Assembly (NCBI RefSeq): GCF_003231285.1 | Contig: NZ_QKNS01000005.1 | Coordinates: 124,001 to 188,000 of the forward strand | Direction: 5' to 3' | DNA length: 64,000 nt | Source of the DNA: Hymenobacter sediminis | GTDB taxonomy: Bacteria; Bacteroidota; Bacteroidia; Cytophagales; Hymenobacteraceae | Part shown: positions 1 to 8,377 of the stretch, in pieces | How positions within the stretch are numbered: the first letter of the stretch is position 1 | Layout of the letters: each line of letters starts with the position of its first letter | Notes under the pieces: model-generated | The model's database searches: none | What the model was told of the DNA's origin: nothing | What the model saw: the letters and a program-made list of their open reading frames with translations, nothing else | Program-made: the position numbers and the translations under genes

Positions 1-84
1 TCCGAGCTAAATAGCCTGCGGTTCAATCGGCTAGGCTTACTGCGGGCTGATGCATCTGTCTTTGCTCCAAAAAGGTAGCGTAAT

Positions 85-101
85 GTTAACAAATTGTTAA
101 C
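85..101. promoter_or_regulatory. Perfect 17-bp palindrome, possible operator
   Basis: The sequence GTTAACAA-A-TTGTTAAC is a perfect inverted repeat with 8-bp arms around one A. It lies 157 bp upstream of the LOG-family gene. The size fits a dimeric regulator site, but no regulator gene is adjacent in the window, so the role is inference. Confidence 0.35.
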
Positions 102-118
102 TTGCCAGCCACTACCTT

Positions 119-154
119 GGGTCGCCCTTCCTTCCGTGGGGCGGCTTTCTTTTT
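119..154 (+). terminator. Candidate rho-independent terminator
   Basis: GTCGCCC (121-127) can pair with GGGCGGC (139-145), with one G-U pair, and a T-rich run follows at 146-154. It probably ends a plus-strand gene that lies outside the window. Confidence 0.5.
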
Positions 155-257
155 GCCCTTTTCTTAATTTTTTTACCCGGGCCCGGATTCATTCCCACCT
201 TGGTCGGCAGCCTACGGCCCAGCCGGCTCTCCGCGCCCATTTTTAGCGTAGCTTATT

Positions 258-1121
258 ATGTCGAAGCTCAAAAAAACCAGCCGGACCAAAGCGGCCGATC
301 AGGTTCTGAATGCCGGTAGCGGCCAAACCATCGTCCAGCCCAACGTCAACGACAATAAGGTTAAGACCATCAGTGATATCCGCGAGCAAACGCACGGCGA
401 GCGGACCGTGCAGCTCGACGATGAGCAGCGCATCCGCAAAGCCTTCGTAGACAAGGACTGGAACGAAATCAAGATTGCCGACTCCTGGCAGATCTTCAAG
501 GTAATGGCGGAGTTTGTAGAGGGCTTCGAGAAAATGACCAAGATTGGGCCTTGCGTGTCCATCTTTGGCTCGGCCCGCACCAAGCCCGATAATCCTTACT
601 ACCAGATGGCCGAGGAAATTGCGGCCAAGCTGGTGCGCCACGGCTACGGCGTGATTACCGGCGGCGGCCCCGGCATCATGGAGGCCGGCAACAAAGGCGC
701 TCATAAAGAAGGCGGTAAGTCGGTGGGCCTGAACATTGAGCTGCCCTTCGAGCAGTTCCACAACGCCTACATCGACCCCGACAAGGTGATTAACTTCGAC
801 TACTTCTTTGTGCGGAAGGTAATGTTCGTGAAATACGCCCAGGGCTTCATTGGCATGCCGGGCGGTTTCGGCACCTTGGATGAGCTGTTTGAAGCTATTA
901 CCCTTATCCAGACCAAGAAAATCGGCCGCTTCCCCATTGTATTGGTGGGCACGCGCTACTGGCAGGGCATGTTCGACTGGATTCAGCAGGTAATGCTGGA
1001 AGACGAGCACAACATTTCGCCCGAGGACATGAACCTGGTGCAGCTGGTTGATGACGCTGAGTCGGCGGTGAAAATCATTGATGATTTCTACAGCAAATAC
1101 CTGCTCTCGCCCAACTTCTAA
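258..1121 (+). CDS. LOG family (TIGR00730) Rossmann-fold protein
   Basis: The 287-residue product carries the two LOG/lysine-decarboxylase-like hallmarks: GGGPGIMEA near residues 135-143 and PGGFGTLDE near 201-209. Characterised members of the family are cytoplasmic phosphoribohydrolases that release a free base from nucleoside 5'-monophosphates, such as cytokinin riboside monophosphates in plants. In Bacteroidota the physiological substrate is usually unknown. The conserved core of about 190 residues is preceded by about 85 charged residues not needed for the family fold, a longer N-terminus than the minimal LOG protein. The ATG at 258 is the first in-frame start. The gene stands alone and is followed by a clear terminator. 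The family call is firm; the substrate is not determined. Confidence 0.9.
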   Translation: MSKLKKTSRTKAADQVLNAGSGQTIVQPNVNDNKVKTISDIREQTHGERTVQLDDEQRIRKAFVDKDWNEIKIADSWQIFKVMAEFVEGFEKMTKIGPCVSIFGSARTKPDNPYYQMAEEIAAKLVRHGYGVITGGGPGIMEAGNKGAHKEGGKSVGLNIELPFEQFHNAYIDPDKVINFDYFFVRKVMFVKYAQGFIGMPGGFGTLDELFEAITLIQTKKIGRFPIVLVGTRYWQGMFDWIQQVMLEDEHNISPEDMNLVQLVDDAESAVKIIDDFYSKYLLSPNF

Positions 1122-1206
1122 TCACGGATTCAGACAGGTTTTTTGGACTGTACGGATGCGGATGACGTCTGCTCCGGCAGCCAGAGCTCCTGCTAAGCCA
1201 CTGATG

Positions 1207-1236
1207 AAGGCCGCTCCTCCGGGAAGCGGCCTTTTT
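1207..1236 (+). terminator. Rho-independent terminator of the LOG-family gene
   Basis: AAGGCCGCT (1207-1215) pairs perfectly with AGCGGCCTT (1225-1233), followed by a T run to 1236. The first ATG of the next gene, at 1238, lies directly at the end of this hairpin. Confidence 0.85.
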
Positions 1237-1237
1237 C

Positions 1238-2506
1238 ATGTTCCTTTGTTTACTAGTTGCGGCTCTGTTCCCCGCACACTTATTCCCTGCTGCCGTGGTG
1301 CCCGAGAAACCTGTTTCACTACCTGAGTACGATTACCTGATTGTGGGTGGTGGCGCGGCGGGCTTAAGCCTAGCCTACCACATCAGCCAGGAGCCGCGGC
1401 TAGCCTCTAAGCGGGTGCTGCTGCTGGAACCGGAGGCAAAGAACCAAAACGACCGCACCTGGTCGTTCTGGACGGATGAGCCTATGCTCTTTGATGGGAT
1501 TGTAGCGCACGAGTGGCAGCAACTGGCCTTTCGGAGCCCCCAGTTCGAGCGGGTGTTTTCGCTGCAGCGCCATCGGTATAAGATGATTCGGGGGCTGGAT
1601 TTTTATCAGTTCGTGCACGCAGCCTTGGCGAACAACCCGCAGTTTACCCGGGTAGCTGCCCCCGTCGCTACCCTCGAAAACCTGCCAGCGGGCGGGGTGC
1701 GCGCCACCACCACAACCGGGGAGCAGTTCACCGGACACTATGCCTTCGATAGCCGCCCGCCGGAACTGCGGGAGTTGCAGCAACCCCACAAACACCGCTA
1801 CCTGCTACAGCACTTTGTAGGCTGGGAAGTGGAAACGAACCACGACGTATTTGATCCTACGACGCAGGAGTTTATGGACTTTCGGGGGGAGCAGCACCAG
1901 GAGCCCCGCTTCATGTATGTGCTACCCTTCAGTAAGCGCCGAGCCCTGGTAGAATACACACTCTTTTCGGGGCAGGTGTTGCCAAAGGCTGAATACGAAA
2001 CCGAAATCCGGCGCTACCTGCGGGAGCAGCTGGGGGTAAACGCGTTTCAGATAACGGCCGAGGAAGTAGGAGCTATTCCGATGACGGACCACCCTCTGCC
2101 CTCGCGCAACGGGCCAGGAATCATTCACTTGGGCGTTAGAGCCGGGCGGGCCAAGCCCAGCACCGGCTATGCCTTTAAGCGCATTCAGGTCCACTCGGCG
2201 CGGCTCGTAGAAGGTTTGGCAGCTACCGGTCACCCTCCCCGGAACCTTAACGGCGACAGGTGGCAGTTCCGGCTGTTTGATACCCTGCTGCTGGATATTA
2301 TGCAGCGCCGTGGCGAAATCACGCGCGACATCTTCGCCGACATGTTTCGGAAAAACCCGGTGGAGCGCATCTTTGATTTTCTGGACGAGCGCACCACCTG
2401 GGTGGAAAACTTTCAGATCATGAACTCCGTGACTCCGTGGCCCTTCTTGCGCTCCATCTGGCATGTGCTACGCGGCCGGCCAGGAAAGCGGGAAGAAGCT
2501 GAATAA
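1238..2506 (+). CDS. crtY: Lycopene beta-cyclase (CrtY type)
   Basis: The product would cyclise the ends of lycopene to beta-ionone rings in carotenoid synthesis, at the membrane. YDYLIVGGGAAGLSLAYHI is the FAD-binding Rossmann motif near the N-terminus. The stretch AGRAKPSTGYAFKRI matches the CrtY signature around K-P-S-T-G-Y. The length (422 aa from the ATG) is slightly above the usual 380-410. The ATG at 1238 sits at the end of the preceding terminator and puts about 30 residues before the Rossmann motif. The GTG codons at 1295 or 1298 would give a more typical N-terminus and may be the true start. No other carotenoid gene is in the window, so crtY is separate from any crt cluster. It ends 17 bp from the convergent ABC ATPase gene. 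Confidence 0.9.
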   Translation: MFLCLLVAALFPAHLFPAAVVPEKPVSLPEYDYLIVGGGAAGLSLAYHISQEPRLASKRVLLLEPEAKNQNDRTWSFWTDEPMLFDGIVAHEWQQLAFRSPQFERVFSLQRHRYKMIRGLDFYQFVHAALANNPQFTRVAAPVATLENLPAGGVRATTTTGEQFTGHYAFDSRPPELRELQQPHKHRYLLQHFVGWEVETNHDVFDPTTQEFMDFRGEQHQEPRFMYVLPFSKRRALVEYTLFSGQVLPKAEYETEIRRYLREQLGVNAFQITAEEVGAIPMTDHPLPSRNGPGIIHLGVRAGRAKPSTGYAFKRIQVHSARLVEGLAATGHPPRNLNGDRWQFRLFDTLLLDIMQRRGEITRDIFADMFRKNPVERIFDFLDERTTWVENFQIMNSVTPWPFLRSIWHVLRGRPGKREEAE

Positions 2507-2523
2507 GTAAGCGAATTATTTCA

Positions 2524-3267
2524 TCACCGCCTTCTCGCTAGGCTTTCTTCGCTTTCCAGGTATTCACGGGCGGCCCGAACGGTAGCGTAGGTTAGAGGCT
2601 CCAGGACAGGGGTAGGGGCAGAGAGGTTAAGTAGAAAACCAGGCAGCCCCGCCAGATTGTCGAGGTCGTGGGTGATGCAGAGGATGGTTTTCTGCTGCTC
2701 CGTGACCCAGGAGTGCAGCAGGTCGAAGACGCGACGACGGTAGTACACGTCAAGCTGCTGGGTAGGCTCATCGAGGAGGTAAAGGCGGGCATCCTGCAGG
2801 CTCAGCTGGGCCAGCCACACCAACTGCTGCTCTCCGCCCGACAGCACCGTAAAATCCTGGTCAGCTAGGTGCGCAGCACCTACGTGTACCAGAGCTGCAT
2901 CAGCCAGAGCATAGTCTGAAGCTGTGTAAGCGCCCAGGAAACAGTGGTGGCGGAAACGACCCATGACCACCAACTCGCGCACCGGAATAGAAAACTCCAC
3001 GCTACCCCGCTGGGGTAGGTGAGCCAGCAGGCCACTGGCCGCTGGCCGGGGCACGGTACGTAGCTCTTGGCCCAGTACCTGCACCGAGCCTTGGTAGGGT
3101 ATCTGACCCGTTAGGGCCCGGAAGAGGGTGGTTTTGCCGCAACCGTTGTGCCCTACAATGGCCACAAAGGCTGGCTCCGGCACCGTAAAACGCAAATTGC
3201 GGAGCAGGACGCGCTGTCCATACCCCGCAATCAGGTTGTCAATCGTTAGAACTGAAATGTCAGACAT
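2524..3267 (-). CDS. ABC transporter ATP-binding protein (orphan)
   Basis: This 247-residue ABC ATPase has Walker A GHNGCGKTT (about residues 39-47), signature LSGGEQQLVWLAQ, Walker B LYLLDEPTQQLD and the H-loop ITHDLD. The size and the LSGGEQQ-type signature resemble ATPases of metal or siderophore importers (FecE/ZnuC group), but this is only similarity of form. No permease or binding protein is adjacent: crtY is convergent and the next minus-strand gene upstream is a small DUF2795 protein. The transported substrate cannot be named. The ATG at 3267 gives a normal N-terminus. Confidence 0.85.
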   Translation of the reverse strand: MSDISVLTIDNLIAGYGQRVLLRNLRFTVPEPAFVAIVGHNGCGKTTLFRALTGQIPYQGSVQVLGQELRTVPRPAASGLLAHLPQRGSVEFSIPVRELVVMGRFRHHCFLGAYTASDYALADAALVHVGAAHLADQDFTVLSGGEQQLVWLAQLSLQDARLYLLDEPTQQLDVYYRRRVFDLLHSWVTEQQKTILCITHDLDNLAGLPGFLLNLSAPTPVLEPLTYATVRAAREYLESEESLARRR

Positions 3268-3354
3268 GAAAACCTAGACCTTTTTCATAGAGGATTCAAC
3301 CACTAGAAAGCAAAAACGTGGTCTGAGTTCTAAGCCCTGACAGTCCAAGGTCTA

Positions 3355-3576
3355 CTAGTACTCGTCTTCGTTGAACATGAAGTCCTCCTTGGTCGGGTAG
3401 TCCGGCCATACTTCTTCAATGTTCTCGTAAGGCTGACCGTCGTCTTCCAGAGCCTGCAGGTTTTCTACTACCTCCATCGGGGCGCCTGAGCGGATAGAGT
3501 AATCGATGAGCTCATCCTTGGTGGCAGGCCAGGGGGCATCTTCCAGATACGAAGCAAGTTCCAGAGTCCAGTACAT
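3355..3576 (-). CDS. DUF2795 domain-containing small protein
   Basis: The product is a 73-residue acidic protein beginning MYWTLELASYLEDAPWPATK. Its pattern of an L-x-x-Y-L-x-x-A-x-[YW]-P-A-T-K-x-E-L helix and a following small domain fits the DUF2795 family, common in Bacteroidota next to housekeeping genes. The function is unknown. The second half is rich in Glu/Asp and aromatic residues. A start at 3576 is supported by the motif lying at the very N-terminus. It lies 87 bp upstream of the ABC ATPase gene on the same strand and could be cotranscribed with it. Confidence 0.8.
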   Translation of the reverse strand: MYWTLELASYLEDAPWPATKDELIDYSIRSGAPMEVVENLQALEDDGQPYENIEEVWPDYPTKEDFMFNEDEY

Positions 3577-3717
3577 AGTCGTGTGTGCTACTAAAAAAAG
3601 TGGTCGAAAGGTAAAGGTCCATCAGCAAAAATCTGGCCGGTGGCTCAGGCATGACACCTTTACCGACCCAGGGTTGCATTTTGCTGACGACAACGTAAAA
3701 TACACGGGAAAGTTGGG

Positions 3718-5025
3718 CTAACTCGTAATGCGCTGCTGAAACATAGCAATCAGCTCATTCTTGGTCCGGATTTTCCGCTCGAACGCCCGGATTTTGCCCT
3801 GTAGCATGGTGCGGAAGGCCTCATTGCCCGGCGAGTCGTTGAGCTTGCCCAGGTTTTCTTCCAGCACTTCCTGCTCCTGCTTGTCAAATTTGATGAAGTC
3901 GCGCAGGGCCTGAATGCGCAGGTTGGCTTGGTCGCGGGGCGAGGAGGCATCGGGGCCGGCGGGCTGGCGCTTGCGGATGTAGTGCTCCAGGGCACTCATT
4001 TCGAACACTTTGTCGCAGGCCAGAATAAACTGCTCCCATACCCTGTCGGATTCTTCGCCGCGCACGGGGCCTACCTTTTTCCAGGCCGCCTGCAGTTCCT
4101 TGGCGCGGGCCACGGCCTGCGACATAGGCTGATTCAGCAGGGCCTGCGCTTCGGCCACCAGGGCGCGCTTGCGGCTGAGGTTGTCCTCGCCCCCGCCTGC
4201 TGCAGCCGGTTCGTTGCGCTTGCTTTCAATGTGCACCTTCAGGCGCTCAAAGAAGTGGTTGTGCGCCGCCCGGAACCGCGTCCAGAGGTCGTTGGCCTGC
4301 TTGCGGGGTAGGGTGCCGTCAATTTCCTTCCACTCCTGCTGCAGCTGCTTGAGCTTGCGGGTAGTGTCCTCGAACTCGGTGGAGTTCTGTAGGGCTTCGG
4401 ATTTGTGAATCAGTTCTTTGTACCGGTCATATACCCGGTTGGTCATGGCCTTCTTCTCGGCCAGGAACTCCTTCTTACGGGCGAAGAAAGCATCCACAGC
4501 AGCCTGAAAGCGGGTTTCCAGCTCGTCGGTGAGGTGCTTCTCCACGGGGCCGGTCTTGATCCAGCCTTGGCGCAGGTCTTTCAGCTTCTCGCTACCCCCC
4601 TGCCAGTCAATGGTGTCGTGCAGGGATTCCGCTTCCTGAATCAGGCTGATTTTAGTGGCCAGGTTCTTCTCACGGTTGCGGTTAATGGTAACCTTAATGG
4701 ATTCTTCGGCCTCCGTCAGGCGGCGGTGCAGGCTCTCGAAGTCGCCGAGAGCATCGTAGGAGGCTACCTGTTCCTTCAGGTGCAGGGCCTTCATCAGGAA
4801 GGAGCCTTTGTTGTCCGACTCCTCAATCTTCTGGAGTAGGTCTTCTACCTTAGTGCGAAAGAGATTAAAGCGTTGGGCGAAATAAATCAGGGAAGCATCA
4901 GCGGATTCCTTCACCTGCCCAACCTGGCGGGCGGGCAGATCCAATAAGGGGCGAAGCCACACCTGGTCGCCCTCGATGTAGCCATAACGGCGGGCTTCGG
5001 CCAGCAAGTGGTCTTGTTGTTCCAT
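3718..5025 (-). CDS. DUF349 repeat protein
   Basis: The 435-residue protein contains at least three DUF349 repeats of about 70 residues. Each has a W-x-K-x-G-P/T core followed by a long helix: GWIKTGPVEKH, EWKEIDGTLPRK and AWKKVGPVRGEE. The whole protein is Lys/Glu/Leu-rich and probably helical or coiled coil, cytoplasmic. The family has no firmly assigned biochemical role. I chose the ATG at 5025 (MEQQDHLLAEARRYGYIEGD) over the ATG at 5088 because the 21 upstream residues look non-conserved and overlap the promoter region. It is divergent from ettA across a 426-bp gap. Confidence 0.85.
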   Translation of the reverse strand: MEQQDHLLAEARRYGYIEGDQVWLRPLLDLPARQVGQVKESADASLIYFAQRFNLFRTKVEDLLQKIEESDNKGSFLMKALHLKEQVASYDALGDFESLHRRLTEAEESIKVTINRNREKNLATKISLIQEAESLHDTIDWQGGSEKLKDLRQGWIKTGPVEKHLTDELETRFQAAVDAFFARKKEFLAEKKAMTNRVYDRYKELIHKSEALQNSTEFEDTTRKLKQLQQEWKEIDGTLPRKQANDLWTRFRAAHNHFFERLKVHIESKRNEPAAAGGGEDNLSRKRALVAEAQALLNQPMSQAVARAKELQAAWKKVGPVRGEESDRVWEQFILACDKVFEMSALEHYIRKRQPAGPDASSPRDQANLRIQALRDFIKFDKQEQEVLEENLGKLNDSPGNEAFRTMLQGKIRAFERKIRTKNELIAMFQQRITS

Positions 5026-5451
5026 AATCAGATAGCGGGGGAGCGAATAGGTGGAGAGGTCGGGAGTTGAGGCCAAAAAGCTGTACAAGTTTACAAGTTG
5101 TCGGGTAATTCCGCCGCCTGGCCCTGGCTGCGGAATGTTTGCGCGAGCTGCCTACCTTTGGCATTCCGGCTGCCAACGCAGAGGTTAACGGCTGGAGCTG
5201 GGGTAGTAGCTACTCGCGGGAGAAGCTACGAACGGACAGCGAGTGTGGTTATTACGCGTGAAATGTAGAAGGCAGCTAGGCCCTTGCCGGACTGGGCTGC
5301 CGATACGGCCCGCTGCCGTATTGCTGCGCAAAATAGAAACCTCCGCTGAACTAGCAAGCTACCCCGCCATGGCCCTACGGCTCAATTAACCTCTTTACCT
5401 CAGTACGTAAGGGCTTCGGCCCACTTGATTCCGCACTTTCCTAACTCCACT
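5026..5451. promoter_or_regulatory. Divergent promoter region between DUF349 gene and ettA
   Basis: This 426-bp gap holds no credible gene. TACCTTTG at 5153-5160 matches the Bacteroidota -7 element TAnnTTTG on the plus strand and could serve a long-leader transcript of ettA. I see no good TTG -33 box at the expected 17-20 bp spacing, so the promoter call is weak. Confidence 0.35.
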
Positions 5452-7119
5452 ATGAGCGACCAACCCACCATTATTTTCTCCATGGCGGGGGTAAGCAAGA
5501 TCTTCCCTCCCCAGAAGCAGGTTCTTAAAAACATCTACCTCTCGTTTTTCTACGGGGCCAAAATCGGCGTACTCGGCCTTAACGGCTCGGGTAAGTCTTC
5601 CTTGCTCAAGATTATTGCCGGGGTAGACAAGCAGATTCAGGGCGACGTGGTATGGTCGCCGGGCTACTCAGTGGGCTATCTGGAGCAGGAGCCTCAACTT
5701 GACCCGACCAAAACAGTACTGGAAGTAGTGCAAGAAGGCACCGCCGAAACCGTGGCTCTGCTGAAGGAATTCGATGAGATCAACGAGGCTTTCGGGGCCG
5801 AGGACGCCGACTTCGACAAGCTGCTGGAGCGCCAGGGTACCGTGCAGGAGCGCCTCGACCAGCTCGACGCCTGGAACCTCGACAGCAAGCTGGAGCGCGC
5901 CATGGACGCCCTGCGCACGCCCCCGGCCGATGCCATCATCGGCAACCTCTCGGGCGGGGAAAAGCGCCGCGTGGCCCTGTGCCGCCTACTCCTGCAAGAG
6001 CCCGACGTGCTGCTGCTGGACGAACCGACCAACCACCTGGATGCCGAGAGCGTGCTGTGGCTGGAGCAGCACCTGCAGCAGTACAAAGGCACCGTAATTG
6101 CCGTAACCCACGACCGGTACTTCCTCGATAACGTGGCTGGCTGGATTCTGGAGCTGGACCGCGGCGAGGGTATTCCGTGGAAGGGCAACTACAGCAGCTG
6201 GCTGGAGCAGAAAGCTTCGCGCCTGGCCCAGGAAGAGAAAACCGAGAGCAAGCGCCAGAAAACGCTGCAGCGCGAGCTGGAGTGGGTGCGTATGGCCCCG
6301 AAAGCCCGCCAGGCCAAGAGCAAGGCCCGCCTCGCCGGCTACGACAAGCTAGTAAACGAGGACTCCCGCGAGAAAGAGCAGAAGCTGGAGCTGTTCATTC
6401 CGGACGGTCCGCGCCTGGGCGCCCAGGTAATTGAGGCTGAGGGGCTAACCAAAGCCTTCGGCGACAAGCTGCTGTTCGAGAACCTCTCGTTCAACTTGCC
6501 CCAGGGCGGTATTGTGGGCATCATCGGCCCGAACGGCGCCGGTAAAACCACCCTTTTCCGCCTCATCACCGACCAGGTGCAGCCCGATGCCGGTACATTC
6601 GTGGTGGGCCCCACGGTGCAAACCGCCTACGTGGACCAGCAGCACGATACCCTGGACCCCAACAAGTCGGTATTCGAGACTATTTCGGGCGGCACGGAAA
6701 CCATGCTGCTGGCCGGCCGGCAGGTGAACTCCCGCGCCTACGTGAGCAACTTCAACTTTCGCGGCGGCGACCAGGAAAAGAAAGTTGGCAGCCTGTCGGG
6801 TGGGGAGCGGAACCGCGTGCACCTGGCTACTACCCTCAAGCAGGGCGCCAACCTGCTACTGCTCGACGAGCCCACCAACGACCTGGACGTGAATGCCATC
6901 CGGGCCCTGGAAGACGCCCTGGAGAACTTCGCCGGGTGCGCCGTTATCATCAGCCACGACCGGTGGTTCCTCGACCGCCTCGCTACCCACATCCTGGCCT
7001 TCGAGGGCGACTCGCAGGTAGTGTGGTTTGAAGGCAACTTCTCCGACTACGAAGAAGCCAAGCGCAAGCGCCTCGGCGACGTGGAGCCCAAGCGGGTTCG
7101 GTACCGGAGCCTAGGGTAG
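5452..7119 (+). CDS. ettA: Energy-dependent translational throttle protein EttA (ABC-F)
   Basis: This soluble ABC-F ATPase has two ATPase domains and no membrane segment. EttA binds the ribosomal E site and gates entry of the initiation complex into elongation according to the ATP/ADP ratio. Seen here: Walker A GLNGSGKSS (about residues 42-50) and GPNGAGKTT in the second half, signatures LSGGEKRRVALCR and LSGGERNRVHLAT, and Walker B motifs LLLDEPTNHLD and LLLDEPTNDLD. Between the domains is the charged linker (ELEWVRMAPKARQAKSKAR) typical of EttA. The length of 555 aa equals that of the E. coli protein. The ATG at 5452 is preferred to that at 5425, because MSDQPTIIFSMAGVSK is the family-type start. 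A terminator follows. Confidence 0.95.
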   Translation: MSDQPTIIFSMAGVSKIFPPQKQVLKNIYLSFFYGAKIGVLGLNGSGKSSLLKIIAGVDKQIQGDVVWSPGYSVGYLEQEPQLDPTKTVLEVVQEGTAETVALLKEFDEINEAFGAEDADFDKLLERQGTVQERLDQLDAWNLDSKLERAMDALRTPPADAIIGNLSGGEKRRVALCRLLLQEPDVLLLDEPTNHLDAESVLWLEQHLQQYKGTVIAVTHDRYFLDNVAGWILELDRGEGIPWKGNYSSWLEQKASRLAQEEKTESKRQKTLQRELEWVRMAPKARQAKSKARLAGYDKLVNEDSREKEQKLELFIPDGPRLGAQVIEAEGLTKAFGDKLLFENLSFNLPQGGIVGIIGPNGAGKTTLFRLITDQVQPDAGTFVVGPTVQTAYVDQQHDTLDPNKSVFETISGGTETMLLAGRQVNSRAYVSNFNFRGGDQEKKVGSLSGGERNRVHLATTLKQGANLLLLDEPTNDLDVNAIRALEDALENFAGCAVIISHDRWFLDRLATHILAFEGDSQVVWFEGNFSDYEEAKRKRLGDVEPKRVRYRSLG

Positions 7120-7151
7120 CATTTGACAAAAAGCGTTGCCTTTTAGCACAG

Positions 7152-7186
7152 AAAATCCCCACTTGGTTGCAGGTGGGGATTTTTTT
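7152..7186 (+). terminator. Rho-independent terminator of ettA
   Basis: ATCCCCAC (7155-7162) pairs with GTGGGGAT (7173-7180) and is followed by a run of seven T. An A run precedes the stem. Confidence 0.9.
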
Positions 7187-7247
7187 GATGCTTATTGCTT
7201 CCGCTTACGTCTTATAATTAAGCAGAGAATCTGCTGCTAGGTCAATC

Positions 7248-8213
7248 GTGCCAAAATCCATACCTGATATCTACTTACACCGCTTTACCCACTTGCGGGT
7301 GGCGCGCAGCCGCCAGCACGGCGAGGCCCCGTACAAGCCTGCTCTGCTACTGGCTGTGCTCGATGGCATTGAAGACGGCAGCATTCGGGACAACCGCATT
7401 TATATTACTCCGGAACTGCTGGCCGCCTTCCGCAGCCTCTGCCACGACCTGAGCACCTCAGCGCTATTTCGGGCCAACGACTTTTCCCTACCCTTTTACC
7501 ACCTCACCGGCGACGGATTCTGGCACCTGCGCACCCTGCCCGGTATGGAGATGGTGCTGACGGCTTCACGCTCCGTGAAAAGCCTGCGGAGTCTGCGCGA
7601 AACCGTGGAGTATGCTACCCTTGATGCCGCTCTGTGGGCGCTGCTGCAGGAGCCAGTGGCCCGCGAGGAGCTGCGCCAGGCCCTGCTGCGCCGCTACTTC
7701 CCGCAGACGCGCTTCCGGTACCAGCCCCGCGCTGGCACCGAGGCCGTGCAGCAGCTCCGGCGGCAGATGCTGGAGGAGCCCGCCGCCACCTACGCACCCC
7801 TAGCCGCCGCTACCGATGAGCTGGATGCAGCCGTGCGGAGCGGACTGTTTAAGCGCGTGGTGCTGGAAGCCTACGACCATACCTGCGCCATATCAGGCCT
7901 GAAGCTGGTCAGCACGAACACGGCGGCGCTTAATCCGCTGCTGGATGCCTGCCACATTGTGCCCTGGGCCCTTACCCACGACGATACCATCGGCAACGGC
8001 TTGGCGCTGTGCCCCAACCTGCACCGGGCCTTTGATCGGCACCTCTTTTGGATAGATGAGCAGTATACTGTGCGGTGCAGCACGGGCTTTGCCGAAGCTG
8101 CCGGGGCCGCCTACGGTATCCTACAGTTTGAAGGCCAGTGCCTACAGTTGCCCACGGAACGGGCATGGTGGCCACGGCTGGAAAATCTGCGCGCGAAGCG
8201 GGAGGTTTGCTGA
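7248..8213 (+). CDS. HNH endonuclease (HNH_2-type, putative restriction enzyme)
   Basis: The product is 321 residues with a C-terminal HNH nuclease domain. CAISG near residue 212 is followed by the ACHIVPW motif (about 233-239), GNGLALCPN and LHRAFD (about 258-263), which match the HNH_2 pattern of predicted restriction endonucleases. The first 200 residues contain an N-terminal region starting DIYLHRFTHLRV with a KPALLLAVLDGIEDG segment, the type found before this HNH class. It would bind DNA and cut with a metal ion. No methyltransferase or specificity gene is adjacent, so it is either a solitary modification-dependent nuclease or an unrelated DNA-processing enzyme. The start is GTG at 7248. 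Confidence 0.85.
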   Translation: MPKSIPDIYLHRFTHLRVARSRQHGEAPYKPALLLAVLDGIEDGSIRDNRIYITPELLAAFRSLCHDLSTSALFRANDFSLPFYHLTGDGFWHLRTLPGMEMVLTASRSVKSLRSLRETVEYATLDAALWALLQEPVAREELRQALLRRYFPQTRFRYQPRAGTEAVQQLRRQMLEEPAATYAPLAAATDELDAAVRSGLFKRVVLEAYDHTCAISGLKLVSTNTAALNPLLDACHIVPWALTHDDTIGNGLALCPNLHRAFDRHLFWIDEQYTVRCSTGFAEAAGAAYGILQFEGQCLQLPTERAWWPRLENLRAKREVC

Positions 8214-8249
8214 GGTAGAAGGGGGTAGTGAATTTTGTTGGTAACGCCC

Positions 8250-8360
8250 AAATAGAACGTCATGTCGAGCTAGTCGAGACATCTTGCGTGCTGATGTTGT
8301 GATAGTAGCTCAACGTCAGCACGCAAGATGTCTCGACTAGCTCGACATGACGTTCTATTT
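8250..8360. repeat. 111-bp perfect-arm hairpin element (repeat A)
   Basis: Two perfect complementary 45-nt arms (8250-8294 and 8316-8360) flank a 21-nt loop. The arms start AAATAGAACGTCATGTCGAG and end in the complement. It lies between the convergent HNH and pyrophosphatase genes, so the RNA hairpin could end both transcripts. It has no ORF and looks like a REP/MITE-type element. Confidence 0.9.
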
Positions 8361-8377
8361 AAGGTCAGTAAGTCCTC

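Noticed and set aside
4898..5176. 92-codon minus ORF overlapping the start of the DUF349 gene
   Set aside because: It is in a different frame from the well-supported DUF349 gene and has no domain.
7248..8213. Complete restriction-modification system around the HNH gene
   Set aside because: No methyltransferase or specificity subunit is adjacent; only the nuclease itself is supported.
8250..8360. Insertion sequence
   Set aside because: There is no transposase and no target-site duplication was recognised; it is recorded as a hairpin repeat only.
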